Part shown: one piece after another, positions 1 through 9,136 of the stretch | Numbering within the stretch: the stretch's first letter is position 1 | Layout: the number at the start of each line of letters is the position of its first letter | Assembly (NCBI RefSeq): GCF_002741945.1 | Contig: NZ_MDVN01000022.1 | Location: forward strand, 682,001 to 746,000 | DNA: 64,000 nt | Direction: 5' to 3' | From: Gaetbulibacter sp. 4G1 | Lineage (GTDB): Bacteria; Bacteroidota; Bacteroidia; Flavobacteriales; Flavobacteriaceae | Notes under the pieces: generated by a model | Told to the model about the DNA's origin: nothing | The model's input: the letters and a program-made list of their open reading frames with translations, nothing else | The model's database searches: none | Made by a program: the position numbers and the translations under genes

Positions 1-1467
1 TTTCCAAATCCAAAACGCATGGTAAAAGAACTTGCTGATGATGGGTTTAAAACAGTAGTTATTATCGATCCAGGAATTAAGATTGATATGGATTATGATG
101 TGTTTCGTGAGGGCTTAGAAAAAGATTATTTCTGTAAACGTGCTGATGGCCCTTACATGAAAGGGAAGGTTTGGCCTGGGGAGTGTTACTTTCCAGATTT
201 TACAAGACCAGAAGTAAGAACATGGTGGGCTGGTTTATTTAAAGAGCTTATAGAAGAGATTGGCGTAAAAGGTGTTTGGAACGATATGAATGAACCTGCG
301 GTAATGGATGTTCCTGGAAAAACATTTCCTTCTGACGTAAGACACGATTACGACGGAAATCCTTGTAGTCACCAAAAAGCACACAATATTTATGGGATGC
401 AAATGGCACGCGCCACATACCATGGGTTGAAAAAGTTTAATTACCCTAAACGTCCATTTGTTATTACACGATCTGCGTATTCTGGTACACAACGCTATAC
501 ATCTACTTGGATGGGCGATAATGTTGCTACTTGGGAGCATTTACAAATTGCTAACATTCAAGCTCAACGATTAGCACTATCTGGATTCTCTTTTACTGGA
601 TCTGATATTGGTGGGTTTGCTGAGCAGCCTAACGGCGAATTGTATGCGCGCTGGATTCAGCTTGGTGTTTTCCATCCGTTTTGTAGAACACATTCGTCTG
701 GTGATCATGGCGATCAAGAACCTTGGGCTTTTGATGAAGAAATAACTAATGTAGTACGTAAGTTTATTGAAATTAGATATCAGTTATTACCATACTTATA
801 TACTTCATTTTATCAGTATTCACAAGATAATGTTCCAATGCTAAAATCGTTGGTATTATTTGACCAAGAAGACTCTCAAACACATTATAGAACAGATGAG
901 TTTATTTGTGGGAATCAACTTTTAATTTGCCCTATAAACGAACCAAATGCTAAAGGAAGACGCATGTATATTCCTAAGGGGGACTGGTATAATTTCTGGA
1001 CTAATAATATGGTTTCTGGCGGTAAAGAAACTTGGGTTGATGCCGATATAGATAGTATGCCAATTTTTATAAAAGCCGGTGCTATTATACCAAAATACCC
1101 AGTACAACAATATGTGGGCGAAAAAATAATTGAAGAGTTAACTTTAGATGTGTATTATAAAAATGGTAAAGAAGACTCTGAACTATATGAAGATGCTGAT
1201 GATGGCTACGATTATACCAAAGGGCGCTATAGTTTGAAAAAATTTAACTTAGCAGGGTCAGACGATAAGTTAATTATTAGAATTCACAAAAGAGGAAAAT
1301 ATGTGACCTCTTATAATACATTCAAAATTAATTTAATTGGATTGCCTTTTAAGGTAAAGTCTATAAAAGTGGATAACGAATATGTTGATTTAAAAGATGT
1401 TAAATTTAATGGTGATAACTCCCTTATTATCTCTAAAGAGTTTACAAATCTTCAAATAAAAGGATAG
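1..1467 (+). CDS. GH31 family alpha-glucosidase, 3' part (5' end outside window)
   Basis: The reading frame is open from base 1, so the gene begins upstream; about 488 C-terminal codons are present. It matches glycoside hydrolase family 31, which removes alpha-linked glucose (or xylose) from oligosaccharides. The nucleophile motif WNDMNEP (Asp codon at 283) and the acid/base region YTSTWMGDN (Asp codon at 517) are both intact, as are the FTGSDIGGF and FHPFCRTHS motifs that line the GH31 active site. The last ~130 residues form the beta-sandwich domains that follow the barrel in this family. It converges on the antiporter gene across a shared terminator. The exact substrate cannot be read from this part. 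Confidence 0.93.
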   Translation, partial: FPNPKRMVKELADDGFKTVVIIDPGIKIDMDYDVFREGLEKDYFCKRADGPYMKGKVWPGECYFPDFTRPEVRTWWAGLFKELIEEIGVKGVWNDMNEPAVMDVPGKTFPSDVRHDYDGNPCSHQKAHNIYGMQMARATYHGLKKFNYPKRPFVITRSAYSGTQRYTSTWMGDNVATWEHLQIANIQAQRLALSGFSFTGSDIGGFAEQPNGELYARWIQLGVFHPFCRTHSSGDHGDQEPWAFDEEITNVVRKFIEIRYQLLPYLYTSFYQYSQDNVPMLKSLVLFDQEDSQTHYRTDEFICGNQLLICPINEPNAKGRRMYIPKGDWYNFWTNNMVSGGKETWVDADIDSMPIFIKAGAIIPKYPVQQYVGEKIIEELTLDVYYKNGKEDSELYEDADDGYDYTKGRYSLKKFNLAGSDDKLIIRIHKRGKYVTSYNTFKINLIGLPFKVKSIKVDNEYVDLKDVKFNGDNSLIISKEFTNLQIKG

Positions 1468-1487
1468 TTTTTATAAACACCTAAACC

Positions 1488-1523
1488 ATAAAGCTCTTTA
1501 AAAACAAGCTTAAAGGGCTTTAT
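1488..1523. terminator. Bidirectional terminator between convergent GH31 and antiporter genes
   Basis: An inverted repeat of 13 bases (1488-1500 with 1511-1523, one mismatch) encloses a 10-base loop and is flanked by A/T runs on both sides. It overlaps the antiporter stop codon. It fits a rho-independent terminator for both convergent genes. Confidence 0.7.
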
Positions 1524-3355
1524 ACTTTTTCTACATCAAACGGTTTTCCCAAATATATTAATTGGAAACCCTCTTTTATGGTATTTACCTCTAAATTATA
1601 AGACGAGATAATATGTAACTCTCCACCATTGTCTTTAATAAATAAAGGAATGATATCCTTGTCTTCATTGGTTTTCTTAATTAAGCTTTCATAATGTGCT
1701 TTATCTTGCATCTCAATTTCTTGAATTGAAGGATACTTTTTAGTTAATTCTGTTAAAGAGTTAAAATCATCTGTATGAGAAAACAAACCTTCTTTAGGGT
1801 TATTGTTTTCATCCAACATTTCTTCTGTACTAACCAATCTAAAAGAACCATTCTCTCCAAACTGCTTACCAAATTTATTAATAGCATATTTATTTATATC
1901 GGAATTACCCGTTAGAGCCATTAAATAACCCACATCATTTAGTTCAATGTTATCCATTAATGTATCAGAATAAATATTATTACTCATAGCTTCTAAACCG
2001 AGTTCTTTAGCTATTTCGATGTTGTTTTCGTTGCTGTCAATAAGTACCACATGTCTTCCGTTTGTTTCAAGATAATGCCCTATTAACCTTGATACTTTTG
2101 AGGCTCCAATAATTAAAATGCCTTCGGATTTTGTTAAAAAAACCCCTACTATTTTAGCAAACAAACGGGCTGTAGTAGCGTTTAATAAAACGGTTCCTAA
2201 AACTATCATAAAAACCAAAGGTGTAATATATTCAGCTCCTTCAATCCCGTCCTTTAATAATTTACTTCCAAACAAGGAAGCTATTCCGGCAGCAACTATT
2301 CCTCGTGGTCCAACCCAACTAATAAATAATTTTTCATTCAGCTTTAAATTAGACCCGAGCGTACTTAAAAAAACAGCTAAAGGCCTAATAACAAAAACAA
2401 CCACTGCAAAAAGAATGACGGTTTTCCAGGTGTAAAGTAACATTAAATCTTCAATATTAATATTTGCTGCCAGCAAAATAAATAAAATAGAAATTAACAA
2501 AACACTTAGAGATTCTTTAAAATAAAGAAGTTCTTTTAAATTTTCTAATTTACTATTACCTAAAACCATTCCCATTACTACTACTGCTAAAAGTCCAGAT
2601 TCGTGTGCAAAAATTTCAGACTCAACAAAAACTAATAATACTGTTGACAGCGATACCACATTTAATAAATAATGAGGAATAAGTTTTTTATTAACAGCAA
2701 AAGCTAAAGCGTGAGCAAAAGTAAACCCAAACGTTGTTCCAAAAAGAATAATTTTACCAAACTCCATTAAAGCTGTTTTAGTAAAACCCCTGTCACCACC
2801 AACGCTAATAAATTCGAACACCAATACAGCAACCAAAGCCCCTATAGGGTCTATTAAAATACCTTCCCATTTTAATACTGCAGATACATCTTTTTTAAGC
2901 GGAATATTTCTTAAAATTGGTGTTATTACAGTTGGGCCAGTAACAATAATAAGTCCGGAAAATAAAAATGACAACTCCCAGCTTAAATTAAAAATAAAAT
3001 GCGCTAAAATACCAGCTCCAAAAAAAGTAATAGCCGAACCCAATGTAATTAGCTTTGTAATTACTGGACCAACATTTTTAATTTCAGATCGCTTTAGGGT
3101 TAACCCACCTTCAAACAAAATAATACTAATAGCAAGCGACACAAAATAATAAAGTCCTTCTCCAGGAAAAAGCCCTTTTTTTCCATTCCAAATAGGTTCA
3201 ATCCATTTCCCACCATCATCGCTTAAATATTCGGCGGCTATAGGTCCAACTAGTAGTCCTATTAAAATTAAAGGTAAAATGGCAGGGATTTTAAATTTCC
3301 ATGCAACCCATTGGGCAAGTATTCCTAAAATAATGATTCCAGCAAGTTCTAACAT
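1520..3355 (-). CDS. CPA1-type cation:proton antiporter with C-terminal TrkA-N (RCK) domain
   Basis: A predicted inner-membrane Na+(K+)/H+ exchanger of about 611 residues. The first ~400 residues contain about 12 hydrophobic segments in the order of the sodium/hydrogen exchanger family, including the conserved ILFEGGLTL and GPRGIVAAG stretches. Residues from ~415 form a Rossmann-type TrkA-N domain (ILIIGASKVSRLIG, then VLIDSNENN), which usually binds NAD(H) or nucleotides and gates transport. I chose the ATG at 3355, which begins MLELAG; an in-frame GTG at 3379 would add eight residues. It diverges from the UspA-SulP pair, so this block may serve ion and pH balance. The transported cation is not clear. 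Confidence 0.9.
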   Translation of the reverse strand: MLELAGIIILGILAQWVAWKFKIPAILPLILIGLLVGPIAAEYLSDDGGKWIEPIWNGKKGLFPGEGLYYFVSLAISIILFEGGLTLKRSEIKNVGPVITKLITLGSAITFFGAGILAHFIFNLSWELSFLFSGLIIVTGPTVITPILRNIPLKKDVSAVLKWEGILIDPIGALVAVLVFEFISVGGDRGFTKTALMEFGKIILFGTTFGFTFAHALAFAVNKKLIPHYLLNVVSLSTVLLVFVESEIFAHESGLLAVVVMGMVLGNSKLENLKELLYFKESLSVLLISILFILLAANINIEDLMLLYTWKTVILFAVVVFVIRPLAVFLSTLGSNLKLNEKLFISWVGPRGIVAAGIASLFGSKLLKDGIEGAEYITPLVFMIVLGTVLLNATTARLFAKIVGVFLTKSEGILIIGASKVSRLIGHYLETNGRHVVLIDSNENNIEIAKELGLEAMSNNIYSDTLMDNIELNDVGYLMALTGNSDINKYAINKFGKQFGENGSFRLVSTEEMLDENNNPKEGLFSHTDDFNSLTELTKKYPSIQEIEMQDKAHYESLIKKTNEDKDIIPLFIKDNGGELHIISSYNLEVNTIKEGFQLIYLGKPFDVEKV

Positions 3356-3458
3356 CGGCAACTTATTTTTAAAAAACACTAATTTAAGTAAAACTGATGA
3401 TTTAAAGTTTTCAAAAAATGTTATCTTTCAACTTTGACTAAAAAATAATATTAAGCCT

Positions 3459-4307
3459 GTGGCATTAAAGCCTTTTAGAAGTATTGGAATTGGGGTGGCT
3501 TATTCTCCCAACTTAAAAGCAAATCTCTTTGAAGCAGCTAGGTTAGCTGTTTTTTTTCAATCAAAATTATTCTTAATTCATGTTGGTGAAAGCTCTGAGG
3601 ATAAAACAACAATGCTTAAAGTTATTCTTAAAAGTTTTGAAAAAGAGGATTTAGATTACGAAGTGGTTTTTAAAACTGGCAATCCAGTTGATGTTATTTT
3701 ATCAACTTCAGAAGAAAAAAAAATAGACCTTTTGGTTCTTGGTGCGGTACAACGTGAGCGGTTTTTAAAATATTATGTTGGCTCAATAGCCCGAAAGATT
3801 ACACGTGAAGCTAAGTGTTCTGTTTTATTATTAATTAAACCTTCGGTTGAACGCATTGCTTGTGAGCATATTGTTGTAAACGGGTTGAAAGACCCAAAAA
3901 CTGAGCAAACCATAAAAACTGCTTTTTATGTTGCAAAAAAACTAAGCTCAGAAAAAATAACTATTGTTGAAGAAATTAAACAAGATCAAATTTCTGTAAA
4001 AGTAGATGATGATAAATCTTTAAGACGTGCTAACATTATAAAAGAGCGTATTAGACACCGAGAGAACGCTAGAATTAAAGAAATAATTAGTCATATCCCT
4101 TCAACATACACCAATAATAAAACAATAAAACTACAACCAATTTTTGGAAAAAAGGGGTATTCCATTGGGCACTATGCGCAAATTTCGCGTGCCGATTTAT
4201 TGGTAATGAATGCACCTTCAAAAATGACGTTTTGGGATCGCTTATTTCCGCACGATATTGAACATATTTTAACCGAATTACCAACCGATGTTTTAATACT
4301 ACAATGA
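3459..4307 (+). CDS. UspA-type universal stress protein (tandem domain)
   Basis: A 282-residue protein with a GTG start. Residues ~1-130 show the universal stress fold: an RSIGIGVAYSP opening strand, the LLVLGAVQR strand, then GSIARKITREAKCSVLLL, which matches the G-x(2)-A-x(5)-x-S/C-V-L nucleotide-binding end of UspA. The second half repeats the fold more loosely and ends LPTDVLILQ. Its stop overlaps the ATG of the SulP gene by four bases (ATGA), so the two are translationally coupled. Stand-alone Usp genes fused to or coupled with anion or cation transporters often act as regulators; that role is an inference here. Confidence 0.85.
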   Translation: MALKPFRSIGIGVAYSPNLKANLFEAARLAVFFQSKLFLIHVGESSEDKTTMLKVILKSFEKEDLDYEVVFKTGNPVDVILSTSEEKKIDLLVLGAVQRERFLKYYVGSIARKITREAKCSVLLLIKPSVERIACEHIVVNGLKDPKTEQTIKTAFYVAKKLSSEKITIVEEIKQDQISVKVDDDKSLRRANIIKERIRHRENARIKEIISHIPSTYTNNKTIKLQPIFGKKGYSIGHYAQISRADLLVMNAPSKMTFWDRLFPHDIEHILTELPTDVLILQ

Positions 4308-6505
4308 GCCCGAAAAAAAACAATATAAAAGATTTTTTTAAGGCTTTACCTAAAAATATATTTTCTGGGTTTGTGGTTAGCCTTATTGCATTGCCTTTAG
4401 GGTTAGGGCTTGCCATGGCAAGTGATGCGCCTCCAATCTCAGGTATTATTGCAGCAATAGTTGGTGGTATTGTTGTCTCTATTTTAGGGGGCAGTCATGT
4501 TACCATTGCCGGTCCTGGAAATGGTTTGGTTGGTGTGCTTTTAGTAGCTATTTCAACTTTAGGTCTAGAAAATGCTTATATAGCCATTATTTTTTCGGGG
4601 CTGCTTTTAATGGGACTTGGTTTTTTTAGAATGGGTACCCTTGCAGATTTTTTTCCTTCGTCTGCTATTCAGGGCATGCTTGCCGCTATTGGTCTTATTA
4701 TTTTAGGAAAGCAATTCCATATAATGCTAGCTCATAAAATACAACGAGAAGATACTGTTGATTACCTTTTTGAAATTCCTTTTTCTATTAACGATGCTAT
4801 ACATTATGAGAATAAGGGTTTGATTTTTGCAGCTTTGGCTGGGGTAATCAGTTTAGCTATCATGCTATTTTACTCAAAAATTAGAAATAAGTATTTACAG
4901 CTTATTCCTGCACCCATGTGGATTGTTATTTTATCTATTGGGTTTAGTTATTATTTCGAGCTGGGTTTACACCAACCAAACCCTATTTCAAAGGAATATA
5001 TGATTTCAGGTATTCCATCTATTCAGAATATAATTGCAGATATTCCAATTCCAAATTTCAACAATATATGGACCCTATCATTTTGGAGAAGTGTTTTAGC
5101 ATTAACTCTTATTTCTAGCATAGAGTCTCTTTTAAGTATTAAAGCTGTTGACAAGCTAGATCCTGAAAAAAGGCGTTCAAATGTTAACAAAGACCTTAAA
5201 GCTTTAGGGTTAGCTACTGTTGGAAGTGGGTTTTTGGGTGGTTTAAATGTAGTAACCGTTATAGCCCGTAGTTCTGTAAATGTAAATAATGGGGCAAGTA
5301 ATAGATCATCAAACTTTTTCCATGCCACTTTTTTAGTGCTCTTTATTGTTTTATTTAGCACACAACTTACTAGAATCCCATTGCCTGCCTTAATGGCCAT
5401 ATTAGTTTATACAGGTTATAAATTGGCATCGCCTAGTGTAATTACAAAGATATTCTCCATAGGCAAAGAACAGTTAATCATTTTTTTTGTAACCCTAATT
5501 GTTACTTTAAAAATTGGATTAATTACAGGTATAATTGCTGGTGTAATTGCTACTTTAATTATTCATATAGTAATAAATAAAAGCTTTGGTTTGTTCTTTA
5601 GAAATCTTTTGAAGCCAAATGTTTTAATGTTTAAAGAGGCAAGCGATGAAAACAATTTTTATGTAAGCGTTAAACATTTTTGCAGTTTTTTAAATTACTA
5701 CAGGCTTAAAAAACAACTAGATGCCGTTCCTGAAAACGAAGATGTAATTGTAGATTTTTCTATGTGCGAGTTTGTAGATCATACCGTCATGGAAAATATG
5801 CATAGTTATCAAGAATTATTTAATAAACGTGGAGGACATTTTGATGTTATTGGGCTGGATATGCATGATACAGATTCTAAACACCCTTTTGCTTTAAGGC
5901 GTATGCTTCCTGTACCAAAAATTATAAAAAACAACTTAACTAGACGCCAAACCAATATGGAAAGTCTAGCTGAAGATTATAAATACAATTACAGTTCTAA
6001 AAAAGAAAAAGAGGTCTCTTTTCTGAACAACTTTCAATTTTTCAGCACTAAAAATGTTAATCATATTTACAACAAATTGTCTCACAAAGAAAGTGCTATT
6101 TGTATGTTTGATATTGAATTTTCTGAAGGTGAATTTATAGCTAAAGAGGTGGTTCGTTCAACGATGCTTTATATCGAATTAAATGATGACATTCCAAAGT
6201 TTACTTTAGATAAAGAAGGTTTTTTAGAAAAAGTATCGGCATTAGCAGGCTTTAAAGACATCGATATTGAAAACCATGATGATTTCTCCGATCGCTTTTA
6301 TTTGCAAGGTGAAAACAAAATAGCCATTAGTAAATTTTTTAATGATGACGTAACACACTTTTTTGAAAGCAATCCATACTATCATGTAGAGTCTAATGGA
6401 AATGCATTACTACTTTTTGGAAAAGAACGCTTGGCAAGTTTAAAAGAAATAAAGGCTTTATTTGGTTTTGGAAAACGACTTAAAGAAGTTGTAATTTCTA
6501 CTTAA
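4304..6505 (+). CDS. SulP/SLC26 family anion permease with STAS domain and long C-terminal extension
   Basis: Predicted inner-membrane transporter of 733 residues. Residues ~15-430 hold the SulP membrane core, with the signatures ALPLGLGLAMASDAPPISGI and GGSHVTIAGPGNGL. Residues ~450-545 are a STAS-like domain (DVIVDFSMCEFVDHTVMENM). A further ~170 residues follow that are not part of the usual SulP layout and that I do not recognise. Family members move sulfate, bicarbonate or other anions; several SulP genes in this group are thought to carry bicarbonate, but nothing here settles the substrate. It is coupled to the upstream UspA gene by a four-base overlap. Confidence 0.9.
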   Translation: MSPKKNNIKDFFKALPKNIFSGFVVSLIALPLGLGLAMASDAPPISGIIAAIVGGIVVSILGGSHVTIAGPGNGLVGVLLVAISTLGLENAYIAIIFSGLLLMGLGFFRMGTLADFFPSSAIQGMLAAIGLIILGKQFHIMLAHKIQREDTVDYLFEIPFSINDAIHYENKGLIFAALAGVISLAIMLFYSKIRNKYLQLIPAPMWIVILSIGFSYYFELGLHQPNPISKEYMISGIPSIQNIIADIPIPNFNNIWTLSFWRSVLALTLISSIESLLSIKAVDKLDPEKRRSNVNKDLKALGLATVGSGFLGGLNVVTVIARSSVNVNNGASNRSSNFFHATFLVLFIVLFSTQLTRIPLPALMAILVYTGYKLASPSVITKIFSIGKEQLIIFFVTLIVTLKIGLITGIIAGVIATLIIHIVINKSFGLFFRNLLKPNVLMFKEASDENNFYVSVKHFCSFLNYYRLKKQLDAVPENEDVIVDFSMCEFVDHTVMENMHSYQELFNKRGGHFDVIGLDMHDTDSKHPFALRRMLPVPKIIKNNLTRRQTNMESLAEDYKYNYSSKKEKEVSFLNNFQFFSTKNVNHIYNKLSHKESAICMFDIEFSEGEFIAKEVVRSTMLYIELNDDIPKFTLDKEGFLEKVSALAGFKDIDIENHDDFSDRFYLQGENKIAISKFFNDDVTHFFESNPYYHVESNGNALLLFGKERLASLKEIKALFGFGKRLKEVVIST

Positions 6506-6618
6506 ATTGTTGATTATAAGTCTTTTAAATAAATGCGTTTTTTGTTAATTATTGGCTTTCTTAATATATTCTTAACTTATCTGCCAATTCATAATAGATT
6601 TCTTAATTTTACATCCCT

Positions 6619-7479
6619 ATGAATTTATATCCTATAAATGCTGGTAATTTTAAGCTAGATGGCGGTGCTATGTTTGGTGTTGTCCCAAAACCACTATGGC
6701 AACGTACCAATCCTGCCGATGCCAATAATATGATTGATCTTACGGCACGTTGTTTGCTTATTGAAGACGGTAACCGACTCATTTTAATAGACAACGGCAT
6801 GGGTAATAAGCAATCCAGTAAATTTTTTGGCTACTATCATCCTTGGGGAGATGATACTTTAAACGGTTCTTTAAAAAAACATGGTTTTCATACCGATGAT
6901 ATTACCGATGTGTTTATGACACATTTACATTTTGACCATTGCGGAGGAAGCATTAAATGGAATAATAATAAAACGGGCTATGAAACCGCTTTTAAAAACG
7001 CATATTTTTGGAGTAATAAAAATCACTGGCAATGGGCCACACAGCCTAACAGGCGAGAAAAAGCATCGTTTTTAAAAGAGAATATTTTGCCTATAAAAGA
7101 AAGCGAGCAATTAAAATTTACATCGCTACCTGAAGCCGATTTACTTAAAAACTCCGAGCTAGGATTCGACATTTTTTTTGCCAATGGCCATACCGAAAAA
7201 CAAATGATTCCTATGATTGACTATAAAGGAAAAACAATTTGTTTTATGGCAGATTTATTACCAACCGTAGGGCATTTACCAATTCCATTTGTAATGGGTT
7301 ATGATACTAGGCCACTATTAACTTTAGATGAAAAAGAAAAATTTCTTAGTCTTGCTGCCGATAATAACTACTACCTGTTTTTAGAGCATGATGCTCATAA
7401 CGAAATTATTACTGTAAAACACACCGAAAAAGGAGTGCGATTAGCAAATATTTATTCAACAAACGACATATTCAATTAA
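6619..7479 (+). CDS. Metallo-beta-lactamase-fold hydrolase
   Basis: A 286-residue cytoplasmic protein (no signal peptide). The zinc motif HLHFDHCGG is complete near residue 102, and later ligands fit NGHTEKQM (His), FMADLLPTVGH (Asp) and FLEHDAHNE (His). This is the long-known AHL-lactonase/flavoprotein-like subgroup of the MBL fold, but the reaction cannot be assigned. It opens a same-strand run of three genes: the subtilase begins 19 bases after its stop and the M1 peptidase follows, so they may be co-transcribed. Confidence 0.88.
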   Translation: MNLYPINAGNFKLDGGAMFGVVPKPLWQRTNPADANNMIDLTARCLLIEDGNRLILIDNGMGNKQSSKFFGYYHPWGDDTLNGSLKKHGFHTDDITDVFMTHLHFDHCGGSIKWNNNKTGYETAFKNAYFWSNKNHWQWATQPNRREKASFLKENILPIKESEQLKFTSLPEADLLKNSELGFDIFFANGHTEKQMIPMIDYKGKTICFMADLLPTVGHLPIPFVMGYDTRPLLTLDEKEKFLSLAADNNYYLFLEHDAHNEIITVKHTEKGVRLANIYSTNDIFN

Positions 7480-7498
7480 CACATATAAATTTATCAAG

Positions 7499-9112
7499 AT
7501 GAAATCAACAAAATCACTCATATTATCTGCTTTTATAGCTTCAATACTTTACGGTTGTGGTAGTACTGCAAGTATTATATCAACTCCAGTTGAAAACATT
7601 GATGCTATTCCTTTAAAAGTTTCAGACTTAACCAAAGCTGAAAAACAAAACTGGGGACACTTAGATTTAATTAAAGATACCATTCCTGGTATGAGTGTTA
7701 ATAAAGCTTACGCTGAAATTATTAAAAATAAAAAAGGAAAATCTGTAATTGTAGCAGTTATAGATTCTGGAATTGACATTGACCATGAAGATTTAGATGA
7801 TGTGGTTTGGACTAATAGGAAAGAAATTCCTAATAATGGAAAGGACGATGATAAAAACGGATACGTAGATGACATTCATGGCTGGAATTTTTTGGGAGAT
7901 GCTTATAACGAACAATTAGAATTTGTACGAATACTTGCGAGTGGAAACTCTGCTAACCCTGATTACGCTAAAGCTCAAGCAGAACATGATAAAGAATATC
8001 AAAAATATACAAGTTATAAAACTAATTACGAGCAAACACTTCAACAAATAAAAATTGCAGATGAAGGCATAAAAAAACATTTGAATAAAACGAGCTATAC
8101 TAAAGCTGATGTTAATGCTATTAAAACAGAAGACAAAACTCTGCAACAATATGTTTCAATAGCTAAATATGTTTACAGTTTAGATATGGAAACAGTTGAT
8201 GATTTTATAAAAGAATTGAAAGACGGATTAGTAAGTATTAACGAGCGATTAAATTATAACCTTAATAAAGATTTTAAAGGGCGTAAAACAGGTGATAATC
8301 CTGATGATTTTGAAGATAAACCAGGATATGGAAACGGCAATGTTAAGCCTGTTAAAAAAACTGAGAGCCACGGTACACATGTGGCTGGTATTATAGCTGC
8401 TGAACGAAATAATGGTAAAGGCGCAAAAGGTGTAGCAAATAATGTGAAAATAATGAGTCTACGTGCTGTGCCAAATGGCGATGAGTATGATAAAGATATT
8501 GCATTAGCGATTAGATACGCTGTAGACAATGGTGCTAAAATTATAAATGGAAGTTTTGGTAAATACTATTCTCCACATAGTGATTGGGTTCGCGATGCTA
8601 TTGCTTATGCTGGCAAAAAAGATGTATTGATTGTTCATGGTTCTGGTAACGAGAGCTTAAATCTAGATGAAAAACAAAGTTACCCGAGTGATGCTATTGG
8701 AGTTGGTCCTGAGGTTTCAGATAATTTTATAAATGTTGGTGCTTTAGATTATAAGTATGGCTCATCGATGATAGCAGATTATTCAAATTATGGAAAAGTA
8801 AATGTTGATGTTTTTGCTCCAGGTTCGGCCATTTATTCTACCTTTCCTGAGAATGAGTATAAAGCTATAGATGGCACTTCAATGGCGTCTCCAGGCGTTG
8901 CTGGCGTTGCTGCTTTAATTCGTTCTTATTATCCTAAATTAAAGGCTGGTCAAGTAAAACAAATTCTTATGGACTCTGGTCTTGCGGTTAAAACTAAAGT
9001 TATTGTTGGCGGTAATACAGATCATATAAAACCTTTTGCTGATTTAGTGAAATCTTCAAAAATGGTTAACGCGTATAACGCTTTAATTATGGCAGCTCAA
9101 CTATCTAAATAA
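7499..9112 (+). CDS. S8 family serine protease (subtilase), lipoprotein
   Basis: A 537-residue secreted protease. The N-terminus is a lipoprotein signal with the cysteine in SILYGCGS. All three subtilisin catalytic sites are present: Asp at about residue 89 (VAVIDSGIDIDHED), His at about 291 (SHGTHVAG) and Ser at about 461 (GTSMASPG). About 200 residues separate Asp and His, much more than the usual few dozen, because of a helical, charged insertion. This layout occurs in Bacteroidota S8 lipoproteins. It sits 24 bases before the M1 peptidase lipoprotein, which suggests a shared role in breaking down extracellular or periplasmic peptides. Confidence 0.93.
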   Translation: MKSTKSLILSAFIASILYGCGSTASIISTPVENIDAIPLKVSDLTKAEKQNWGHLDLIKDTIPGMSVNKAYAEIIKNKKGKSVIVAVIDSGIDIDHEDLDDVVWTNRKEIPNNGKDDDKNGYVDDIHGWNFLGDAYNEQLEFVRILASGNSANPDYAKAQAEHDKEYQKYTSYKTNYEQTLQQIKIADEGIKKHLNKTSYTKADVNAIKTEDKTLQQYVSIAKYVYSLDMETVDDFIKELKDGLVSINERLNYNLNKDFKGRKTGDNPDDFEDKPGYGNGNVKPVKKTESHGTHVAGIIAAERNNGKGAKGVANNVKIMSLRAVPNGDEYDKDIALAIRYAVDNGAKIINGSFGKYYSPHSDWVRDAIAYAGKKDVLIVHGSGNESLNLDEKQSYPSDAIGVGPEVSDNFINVGALDYKYGSSMIADYSNYGKVNVDVFAPGSAIYSTFPENEYKAIDGTSMASPGVAGVAALIRSYYPKLKAGQVKQILMDSGLAVKTKVIVGGNTDHIKPFADLVKSSKMVNAYNALIMAAQLSK

Positions 9113-9136
9113 TTTGTTATTAAATAACTAAAGTAT

